From the NCBI GenBank assembly GCA_947258735.1, contig CAMYJJ010000136.1:1-8198 (forward strand): a stretch of DNA of 8,198 nucleotides. The letters are read 5' to 3'. Position numbers and translations under genes: made by a program. The stretch comes from Thermodesulfovibrionia bacterium. GTDB lineage: Bacteria; Nitrospirota; Thermodesulfovibrionia; UBA6902. Positions 1 to 5,539 of the stretch are shown here, one piece after another. The notes under the pieces are model-generated. The model saw only the letters and a list, made by a program, of their open reading frames with translations, made no database searches and was not told the origin of the DNA. Each line of letters begins with the position of its first letter. Positions within the stretch are counted from its first letter, which is position 1.

Positions 1-776
1 CTTTGTGACAGGAAATGTTTCTTTCCCCTTAATGTCCTGTTGCCGAGGGCCTCAATAGTGACGTCAAAATGTGTAAGCTTTTTTATTTCATTTACATCCG
101 CCTCAGGAATGCCGACTGTCACCTTGACCCTGCTGTTGTCGAGCAATATTCCTACAGGATCATTGTTATTCATGTACAGCCCTTCTTTTATGTCAAGATG
201 ATTGACCAGTCCGGAAATGGGCGCCCTGATAGCAGCCCGCTCTATTTTGAGTTCTGCATTTTTCACAGAAGCATCAAGGGTCTCCAGTTTCGCCTTGGCC
301 TGGTCAAGTTGGGCCTTTGTAATGAGCTGCTCCTTATAGAGACGATCATTTCTTTCCAGATCGAGTTTTGCCAGTTCATATTCGGCCCGTACCGATGCCA
401 GTGCGTTTTCATAATCACGTGAATCAAGCTGGGCAATGAGGTCTCCCTTTGATAGACGTTGGCCCTCTTTTGCTGCTACGTTAACCGTCCTCCCTGATAC
501 TTCAGCAAGGATCTTCAGTTCAATCCACGGTTCTACCTGTGCCGGAAGGTCTATTTTGTCATAAATGGATGACGGCATAATGTCCAGGACGACTACGTTT
601 ACAGGCGGGCGCTGCTTTTTCAGCGTGGTAAGTTTTTCAGCAGCAATGCGCCCGCTCTCGCTTTTAATCCGGGCTGACATGATCGCGATAATTATAATCA
701 ATATAATCAGCGATAATGCTGGCAGCATCTTCCATATACGCTTAAGGGTCCTATTTTTCAATTCAGATGATTCCAT
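1..776 (-). CDS. RND efflux periplasmic adaptor (HlyD/AcrA-type membrane fusion protein), C-terminus cut off by window edge
   Basis: Reading the minus strand from ATG at 776 gives 258 open codons that run off the left edge without a stop. Visible order: short basic cytoplasmic N-terminus, one membrane anchor at about residues 18-34 (no lipobox, so anchored by the helix), first lipoyl half at about 85-120 with the V-x-EGQ-x-L-x-KGD-x-IAQLD pattern, a helical hairpin at about 121-180, then the second lipoyl half with IRAPISGLV at 183-191, and the start of the beta-barrel domain from about 216. In this family the protein bridges an inner-membrane RND pump and an outer-membrane channel. An SD-like GGAAGGACAGG lies about 12 nt before the ATG, and no in-frame start lies close upstream. 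The pump gene is presumably beyond the left edge. The 271-bp leader suggests its own promoter. The family call is firm; the substrate cannot be read. Confidence 0.93.
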   Translation of the reverse strand, partial: MESSELKNRTLKRIWKMLPALSLIILIIIIAIMSARIKSESGRIAAEKLTTLKKQRPPVNVVVLDIMPSSIYDKIDLPAQVEPWIELKILAEVSGRTVNVAAKEGQRLSKGDLIAQLDSRDYENALASVRAEYELAKLDLERNDRLYKEQLITKAQLDQAKAKLETLDASVKNAELKIERAAIRAPISGLVNHLDIKEGLYMNNNDPVGILLDNSRVKVTVGIPEADVNEIKKLTHFDVTIEALGNRTLRGKKHFLSQ

Positions 777-1047
777 ATTGTATAAACACCTGTCCTTCCG
801 GCATAACGGGATATAATTGCGATAGTAATAAAAAACCCAAGAACTACTAAGTATATTACTTTCCGGTCTGGAAATAAAGGGTAATCATACATTCAAATGT
901 CCCGAACTACACAAGTCTTTACTAAACTTGTAAAGCTTTTCTTAACCTGATACTGAGAGGATTCACGGGATCAAATCTGGCTGTCAGCAGACAGGAGTCT
1001 AAGATTGAAACGACTCCAGGTGAGGAAGTCAGTGGATTCCTGAAATA
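777..1047 (-). promoter_or_regulatory. 271-bp leader between the DUF1905 gene and the RND adaptor; candidate promoter and operator
   Basis: No gene is supported here. Seen directly: an inverted repeat ACAAGT-N9-ACTTGT at 911-931; a -10-like TATGAT on the minus strand (plus-strand 884-889) inside an element that recurs upstream of the DUF2007 gene; and two adjoining small hairpins at 981-994 (CTGTC-AGCA-GACAG) and 994-1017 (GGAGTC-N12-GACTCC), just downstream of the DUF1905 stop. Neither hairpin is followed by a T-run, so I do not call an intrinsic terminator. No good -35 is found at the usual distance from TATGAT. The arrangement fits a regulated promoter for the efflux operon, but that is inference. 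Confidence 0.35.
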
Positions 1048-1323
1048 CTATCTCACTCCAAATGAGACCGTTATCACGTCACCAACTTCAATAGCCTGTC
1101 TGTTTCGTACCTTTGCATTGAGTGCAATAAAATGAGTGCCGTCACCCATGGGCATGAGTGATGTATTCCAGGTCGTTGTTCCGACCGTTGCCTCAATAGG
1201 GATCAGTCCCCGCTCAGCCCTGTACATCAGTGCTTTTGTTATCCTCGTCGGCACCCTGATAAAAGTCCATCCTCCTTTTTGAGGAAATATTTCAATTTTA
1301 CCTTTTATTTTAAACTGTTTCAT
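1048..1323 (-). CDS. DUF1905 domain protein, single-domain
   Basis: This 91-residue protein matches what I know of the DUF1905 family: basic beta-rich N-terminus, a GGWTFIRVP segment (W19, P25), then TTWNTSLMPMGDGTHFIALNAK at about 50-71 with the G-D-G turn at 60-62, and a C-terminal AIEVGDVITVSF strand with G81-D82. The function is not established. In other genomes the domain is often followed by a YdeI/OmdA-type domain, but here it stands alone, which is common for short members. There is no signal peptide or membrane helix, so it is probably cytoplasmic. It lies 65 bp after ompA on the same strand. No clear Shine-Dalgarno precedes ATG 1323, so its expression signals are uncertain. The family call rests on motif recognition. 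Confidence 0.85.
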   Translation of the reverse strand: MKQFKIKGKIEIFPQKGGWTFIRVPTRITKALMYRAERGLIPIEATVGTTTWNTSLMPMGDGTHFIALNAKVRNRQAIEVGDVITVSFGVR

Positions 1324-1388
1324 AATATTGCCAACATGTTACTTCAATTAAATGGGGTCAGGCACAGACATGAGACATTGTTCTTTTA

Positions 1389-2231
1389 TCAGTCTGTTTT
1401 TATCAGTTCCACCCGTCTGTTCAGCGCCCGGCCTTCTTCAGTATCGTTCGATGCTACAGGCTTCTCCTCACCATAACCTCTGGACAGCACCCTGGCAGCC
1501 TCTACTCCATATGCCAGCAGGAATTTTCTGACCGTTTCCGCTCTGCGTGTTGAGAGGTCCAAATTATGGTGGGCTTCACCCGTATTGTCCGTGTGCCCCT
1601 GGATCTCGATTTTCAGTTTCGGATTATTCTTCATTAATTTGACCATCTCAACAAGTACTTTTTCAGCGCCCAGTTTGAGTACCGCCCTGTCAATATCAAA
1701 GTAAATTCCATAGACAGCCACATGACCTTCTTCGTCCAATGCTTTTTTCAGCTCCTCTGCATCGAACATTAACTGTTTCCTGAAAGCGGCTTCATCGATA
1801 ATATACAGGTTATAGCTGCCATCTCCTGCTGACAGAAAAGCCCATGTCATCCCGCCATCCATCCTTGTCAGAGTAAACGTCAGGAGATATCCCACTTCGT
1901 AAAGAATGCGGCCGCCCTTCTCTAAAGCAGCTTCTTTGTAATTTTGAACGATCTCTTCTCTTGATACATTCCTGTTTATCGATCCCTTTGCATCCTTAAT
2001 TACATATCGAAGATGCCAGTACGTTCCCTTCTTCTCAATCTTCTCAGATTTTTTACCTTTTTGTACCCTGAATTGATGAGACGCATAATTCCGTACACGA
2101 CTCTGGGCAACAACCAGTTGAGACATTGGCATGGGCCTGATAACCGGGTGTTCTTCAGTTTTGGATAAAGCAAATGCAGGTTCACCAATCGCAAGCAATC
2201 CAAATGCAAGCATAATACTCAGAACTTTCAT
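1389..2231 (-). CDS. OmpA-family peptidoglycan-binding envelope protein
   Basis: This is a 280-residue exported protein. A signal peptide covers residues 1-21 (MKVL, hydrophobic core, cleavage after AFA). The middle (about 30-165) is not a beta-barrel; it has a NYKEAALEKGG segment and a YNLYIIDE strand, as in OmpA proteins I recall from Geobacter-like bacteria. The C-terminal OmpA-like domain spans about 172-280: VAVYGIYFDIDRAVLK, GHTDNTG at 212-218, LDLSTRRAETV, then SNDTEEGRALNRRVEL. D215 and R230 sit 15 residues apart, matching the Asp/Arg pair that contacts diaminopimelate in characterised OmpA domains. It likely acts in the periplasm, tethering the envelope to peptidoglycan. ATG 2231 is preceded by AGAGGA at 6-nt spacing. 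It follows the MDR gene by 62 bp, so co-transcription is possible. Confidence 0.9.
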   Translation of the reverse strand: MKVLSIMLAFGLLAIGEPAFALSKTEEHPVIRPMPMSQLVVAQSRVRNYASHQFRVQKGKKSEKIEKKGTYWHLRYVIKDAKGSINRNVSREEIVQNYKEAALEKGGRILYEVGYLLTFTLTRMDGGMTWAFLSAGDGSYNLYIIDEAAFRKQLMFDAEELKKALDEEGHVAVYGIYFDIDRAVLKLGAEKVLVEMVKLMKNNPKLKIEIQGHTDNTGEAHHNLDLSTRRAETVRKFLLAYGVEAARVLSRGYGEEKPVASNDTEEGRALNRRVELIKTD

Positions 2232-2293
2232 ATCTCATCCTCTTTCATGTTAAGTTCATTAACCATCCCTTCAGCGATCAGTGACGCAACCTG

Positions 2294-3274
2294 TCAGGTT
2301 TTTCCCACAGAGATTACAACAGTGCCCAATCTTTGTTCAGTCTCTACTTTTCGATGCGCTTCAGCAGCCTGCTCAATTGAATAGACTTTATCGACGATTG
2401 ATTTAATTTTTCCCTCCTCAATCATTTCCTTAAGTGCAAGCAGTTCTTCCTCCTTTTCTCCGGCAAAAGCAAAAATCGCTTTCTTATCCGTAATCATGGA
2501 TGTCAGGACAGACCTCAGCATGTCGGACATTCGCGGATTTGCCATGAGATAGCGTCCCCCGGGGTTGAGTGCTTTAATACATTCGGCATAGGAACTTCTG
2601 GCAACCATGCTGAAAATCACATCATAGGTCCGGCCGCTTTTTGTGAAGTCTTCTCTGGTATAGTCGACAAAATGATCGGCCCCGGTCCGGCGCAGCATCT
2701 CCTCCTTGATGGCGCTGTCAACTGCCGTTACCTCGGCCCCCATTGCCTTGGCAATCTGTACCCCAAAAGTGCCGATGCTTCCTCCTGCACCGTTTACCAG
2801 AACCTTTTCTCCGTTCCGGATATTCGCTTTTCTCAAAAAGTGAAGTGCATTCAGTCCGCCCAGAGGTACTGCTGCAGCCTCTTCAAAGCTCATATTGTCC
2901 GGCTTCGGCACGAGCGTATAGCTGTCCGGAAGACACACATATTCGCCATATGCGCCAAGCCGCAGTCTGGTATGACCGAACACCTGATCACCCTTCTTAA
3001 ACTTTGAAACGTCTTTTCCCATGGATATCACTTCCCCTGCAAAATATCCTCCCAATACCTGTTTCTTTGGCTTTATGAGTCCTAATGCGAACCGCAAAGG
3101 CAGCCAGAACCACTTCACCTGGAAATTAAAACTTCTCATTTCACAGTCAGCCTTTGTTGCCTCAGCCGCATGAACTTTTATCAGGACTTCACCGGCCCCG
3201 GGTACAGGTTTTTCAACTTCCTTGACATGAAGAACATCCGGAGATCCGTATTTTTCATATACAATCGCTTTCAT
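2294..3274 (-). CDS. Zinc-independent MDR-superfamily NAD(P)-dependent oxidoreductase, quinone-reductase type
   Basis: This 326-residue protein has the usual MDR length and order. The N-terminal GroES-like part opens MKAIVYEKYGSPDVL and includes GDQVFGHT at 95-102 and GAYGEYV at 107-113. The nucleotide fold has GAGGSIGTFGVQIAKAMGA at about 162-180, followed by VTAVDS (D186 at the end of the second strand) and TGADHFVDYTREDF. The C-terminal strand GTVVISV closes the catalytic part. The catalytic and structural zinc cysteine clusters of alcohol dehydrogenases are absent, which places it with quinone-reductase-like enzymes that reduce activated double bonds or quinones. The substrate is not readable; an acidic D186 leaves NADH versus NADPH open. 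The start lies 20 bp after the DUF2007 stop, so the two are probably one transcript; GGGAG precedes ATG 3274. Confidence 0.9.
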   Translation of the reverse strand: MKAIVYEKYGSPDVLHVKEVEKPVPGAGEVLIKVHAAEATKADCEMRSFNFQVKWFWLPLRFALGLIKPKKQVLGGYFAGEVISMGKDVSKFKKGDQVFGHTRLRLGAYGEYVCLPDSYTLVPKPDNMSFEEAAAVPLGGLNALHFLRKANIRNGEKVLVNGAGGSIGTFGVQIAKAMGAEVTAVDSAIKEEMLRRTGADHFVDYTREDFTKSGRTYDVIFSMVARSSYAECIKALNPGGRYLMANPRMSDMLRSVLTSMITDKKAIFAFAGEKEEELLALKEMIEEGKIKSIVDKVYSIEQAAEAHRKVETEQRLGTVVISVGKT

Positions 3275-3294
3275 GAGTCTCCCAGAGGTTTACT

Positions 3295-3627
3295 TTAAGT
3301 GGTGTCAGGCCTGCCACTACCGCAATTCCAGCATTGTGTAAATTGTGACTCTGATTCTTCTTCACAATTTGAACATGTCCAGACAGTCGTATCTTTTATA
3401 TCTTCTTTGTTTCTATCATCATATTCTGCAATGAGCGTTCTCGCATTATGATATTCATTATCATCAAATATCCAAACGGAAGGAAGTGTGTCTGGTGTTA
3501 CCGGTAATTCTCCTCTTGCACCGAACAGTTGTTCTCCTCTCACTTCACACTTTATCTTGTGAGACTCTACCATTCCCTTCACCAGGTATGCTTCAGCCGG
3601 ATTATTTGCCGTATATATTTTTTTCAT
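3295..3627 (-). CDS. DUF2007 domain protein with C-terminal RanBP2-like zinc ribbon
   Basis: The protein has 110 residues. The N-terminal part (about 1-72) has the DUF2007 pattern: MKKIYTANNPAEAYLVKGMVESHKI, a short central strand, then LPSVWIFDDNEYHNARTLIAEY. This domain is annotated in databases as a putative signal-transducing protein, but no activity is established to my knowledge. The C-terminal tail carries W83-x-C85-x2-C88-x10-C99-x2-C102, the spacing of a RanBP2-type zinc finger, so one zinc ion is expected. There is no signal peptide, so it is probably cytoplasmic. The gene precedes the MDR oxidoreductase by 20 bp. Upstream, 71 nt from the start, lies a promoter-like TATGAT element shared with the RND adaptor leader. 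The Shine-Dalgarno before ATG 3627 is weak. Local composition is AT-rich. Confidence 0.85.
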   Translation of the reverse strand: MKKIYTANNPAEAYLVKGMVESHKIKCEVRGEQLFGARGELPVTPDTLPSVWIFDDNEYHNARTLIAEYDDRNKEDIKDTTVWTCSNCEEESESQFTQCWNCGSGRPDTT

Positions 3628-3804
3628 AGAACCGTAAAGTCACATTCTCTGATGCCTGCAGTGAACATCAGCAATATACGCGAAATAAGACGTGCATATC
3701 ATACATTCAGATCGTGAAAAGTTCTCATTCACGCAATGGAGTGTTTTTTGACTTGACATACAACCTTTCATTGGGTGACACCACCCACATGTAAAATCGA
3801 TATT
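3628..3804 (-). promoter_or_regulatory. 177-bp spacer between the lipoprotein and DUF2007 genes, with hairpin and promoter-like element
   Basis: No gene is supported. A perfect 6-bp inverted repeat, TGGGTG-ACAC-CACCCA, at 3772-3787 lies 18 nt past the lipoprotein stop. It could end that transcript, but no T-run follows on the minus strand, so it is not a standard intrinsic terminator. A second inverted repeat, CGTGAA-N9-TTCACG, lies at 3713-3733. The plus-strand word ATCATACATTCAGAT at 3698-3712 (minus-strand TATGAT as -10) nearly duplicates 884-898 upstream of the RND adaptor. These signs suggest that a new transcript begins here for the DUF2007-MDR pair. Confidence 0.35.
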
Positions 3805-4260
3805 CTATCTCTCCCTCTCTATCTTCAGGATGATCTGTGTTTTGTTGCCGACTTTTGTAATGGTCGCAGACAGATGGCTGCCGTCCGGGTCCTGTTTGGA
3901 ATAATTTGTGGTTATGCCCAATTGAAGAGCGGAGCCGGGGAACTTCTGATGATAGAACTCAGCCACTTTTGATACGTCGTCCTGCGAAAAGTACGCTGCA
4001 GTTACCATGCCACCCGATGAAAATGTACCATCAAAATCTGCAGCAGGATATTCATAGTCCTTAAATGCTGGATCAATGTTCCCTGCTCCGGCAGGTCTGC
4101 CTGTCCTGTCTTCAGCCATCTTCTTTTCCTGTGGGGCAACTTCTGAAACTACATCACTTCCTGTCCTGCCTTCTGGCAATTTTGAGTTTACTTCCGTGTC
4201 GCTCCTGGTGCATCCAAGGACCATAAGAGCGGCAATAGAAAAAATCCAGAGCGTTCTCAT
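3805..4260 (-). CDS. Small predicted lipoprotein of unknown function
   Basis: I do not recognise the family with certainty. The 151-residue product starts with a short signal peptide ending in VLGC, a lipobox with the acylated cysteine at 17, so it should be a membrane-anchored lipoprotein. Residues 18-62 form a hydrophilic, low-complexity linker containing two RTG words 20 residues apart (32-34 and 52-54). A compact C-terminal domain (about 68-151) alternates strands around SQDDVSKVAEFYHQKFPG and ends in QIILKIERER. The segment VAEFYHQKFPG recalls small domains in other lipoproteins where a helix follows a time- or dose-like DD motif, but no function follows from that. GAGGT lies 7 nt before ATG 4260. 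It follows the yhdH-like gene by 54 bp and may be read through from it. Confidence 0.8.
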   Translation of the reverse strand: MRTLWIFSIAALMVLGCTRSDTEVNSKLPEGRTGSDVVSEVAPQEKKMAEDRTGRPAGAGNIDPAFKDYEYPAADFDGTFSSGGMVTAAYFSQDDVSKVAEFYHQKFPGSALQLGITTNYSKQDPDGSHLSATITKVGNKTQIILKIERER

Positions 4261-4314
4261 TTCACATACCTCGATTGAGTGTGTTCCTTAATAGCTGTTC
4301 AGCTTACGTTCCTC

Positions 4315-5310
4315 TTATGCCTCAAGATTCAAAACAGTTCTTCCTTTTAATTTCCCGTCAAGCATTAAATCAATCTTATCATTTAATTCAGCTAAAGATA
4401 TCTCCGAGTAAACGTCCATAAGTGTATCAGGTTTCCATTCTTTGGCTAATTTATTCCAAATAATTTCTCTGTACGTCATTGGATAATTTTGTGAGTCAAT
4501 ACCAATTAAAGCTACCCCTCTCAAAATAAAAGGAAATACTGTCATATTGAGTTTTGCAGAAGCAACATTGCCACAGCAGGTAACCACACCCATTGGTTGG
4601 GTTGATTTAATTATATTCTCCAGTATCGTTCCACCTGCGGTATCTATTCCTCCGGCAAAATATCCTTTCAATATTGGACGTGCATCTTCTTTTTCAAAAT
4701 CTTTTCGCAAAATAACGTCGCCTGCCCCGAGTTTAAGCAAATAATCATGCTCCTGTTCCTTTCCTGAAATGGCAGACACGTTGTATCCTGATTTTGCAAG
4801 AATAGCCACACTCAGTGACCCTACGCCGCCTGTCGCTCCGGAAACTACTACTTTTCCACGTTCAGGCTTAATACATTCTGTCAGTCTAAAAACAGACATT
4901 CCGGCTGTCAAACCTGCTGTCCCTAGTATCATGGACTCTTTCATCGTCATTCCTTCGGGCAATTTCACTGCCCAATCCGATGGCACCCTGATGTATTGTC
5001 CAAATCCTCCGGCAGTATTCATTCCCAGGTCATAGCTTGTAACAATAACCTTTTCGTTTTCACGGAACTTTTTAGTATCAGAATAAACGATTGTTCCGAC
5101 AGCATCAATTCCGGGTGTATGCGGGTAATTTTTTGTTACCCCCTTATTTCCACTTGCAGAAAGAGCGTCTTTATAGTTTAAGGAAGAGTACCGGACCCTG
5201 ATTAACAAATCATTATCAGGCAAATCATTAATTGATCTTGTCTGTACGTTTCTTATGAATCTGTCTTCCTGCTCTTCAACCACAAATGCTTTAAATGTAT
5301 TCTGTTCCAT
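4315..5310 (-). CDS. yhdH: YhdH/AcuI-family MDR oxidoreductase (acrylyl-CoA reductase-like)
   Basis: From ATG 5310 the product has 331 residues, close to the 324 of E. coli YhdH. It matches that family along its whole length: YSSLNYKDAL at 41-50, PHTPGIDAVG at 63-72, GTAGLTAGMSV at 130-140, the nucleotide-binding SGATGGVGS at 157-165, AISGKEQEHDYL at 180-191, AGGIDTAGG, FILRGVALIGIDS at 261-273 and GRTVL near the end. Members reduce acrylyl-CoA to propionyl-CoA with NADPH; the physiological substrate here is unproven. No zinc ligands are present, and it is cytoplasmic. Two ATGs (5316, 5310) and a TTG (5325) compete; 5310 has GAGA 6 nt upstream, so I prefer it. It is divergent from the RND exporter. 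Its coding DNA is visibly more AT-rich than that of the exporter. Confidence 0.9.
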   Translation of the reverse strand: MEQNTFKAFVVEEQEDRFIRNVQTRSINDLPDNDLLIRVRYSSLNYKDALSASGNKGVTKNYPHTPGIDAVGTIVYSDTKKFRENEKVIVTSYDLGMNTAGGFGQYIRVPSDWAVKLPEGMTMKESMILGTAGLTAGMSVFRLTECIKPERGKVVVSGATGGVGSLSVAILAKSGYNVSAISGKEQEHDYLLKLGAGDVILRKDFEKEDARPILKGYFAGGIDTAGGTILENIIKSTQPMGVVTCCGNVASAKLNMTVFPFILRGVALIGIDSQNYPMTYREIIWNKLAKEWKPDTLMDVYSEISLAELNDKIDLMLDGKLKGRTVLNLEA

Positions 5311-5502
5311 ACTCATTCTCAACAAACGTCAAATTATCCGATGGGGGCCATGAAGGATATTAACATGCATGAAACCACTTTGAACATAATAAAATGTTGT
5401 ATGCCAAATCAGTCCGTGCAGACCGCATCCAAAAACAATTGTAACTTTAGATTTCTGTAAGCAAACATAAATGTGATATATATATAGTTAGATACAAGGT
5501 AT
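5311..5502. promoter_or_regulatory. Divergent intergenic region between the yhdH-like gene and the RND exporter
   Basis: Promoters for both directions must lie in or near this AT-rich stretch. Seen: a TA run at 5476-5486 that could serve as a -10 for the exporter, but no good -35 at 16-18 bp; a short inverted repeat AACAT-AATAAA-ATGTT at 5383-5398; and a perfect palindrome GGTATACC at 5498-5505 crossing the right boundary of this entry. No open reading frame or RNA gene is convincing. I cannot place either transcription start. Confidence 0.35.
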
Positions 5503-5536
5503 ACCCCGTTCGTAAGGCGGGGTGTTCAAACGGGGT
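5503..5536 (+). promoter_or_regulatory. Alternative hairpins around the exporter start codon
   Basis: The arm ACCCCGTT at 5503-5510 can pair in two exclusive ways: six bases with CGGGGT at 5518-5523, or eight bases with AACGGGGT at 5529-5536. The first pairing covers the upstream GTG (5522). The second covers the only SD-like GGGG (5532-5535) for ATG 5540. The complementarity is exact and seen directly. A role in translation control is inference; the block could also be the remnant of a palindromic repeat. Confidence 0.4.
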
Positions 5537-5539
5537 TAC

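Noticed and set aside
69..422. Plus-strand open frame of 117 codons, with another at 565-816
   Set aside because: Both lie antisense to the RND adaptor, whose minus-strand frame shows clear lipoyl and hairpin domains. They have no recognisable protein features.
2672..3007. Plus-strand open frames opposite the MDR oxidoreductase (also 2743-3000)
   Set aside because: They are antisense shadows of a well-supported enzyme, with no family resemblance.
3753..3780. Plus-strand TTGACA as a -35 box
   Set aside because: No -10 is found 16-18 bp downstream, and no plus-strand gene follows.
3772..3787. Intrinsic terminator after the lipoprotein gene
   Set aside because: The stem is perfect, but only 6 bp with no following U-run on the minus strand. 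It is described as a hairpin only.
4293..4304. Palindrome AGCTGTTCAGCT between the yhdH-like and lipoprotein genes
   Set aside because: It is short, with a 2-base centre and no U-run; a 12-bp dyad is not surprising by chance in 8 kb.
5316..5325. TTG 5325 or ATG 5316 as start of the yhdH-like gene
   Set aside because: The extra residues are not needed to match the family length, and only ATG 5310 has an SD-like GAGA at a suitable distance. The alternatives remain possible.
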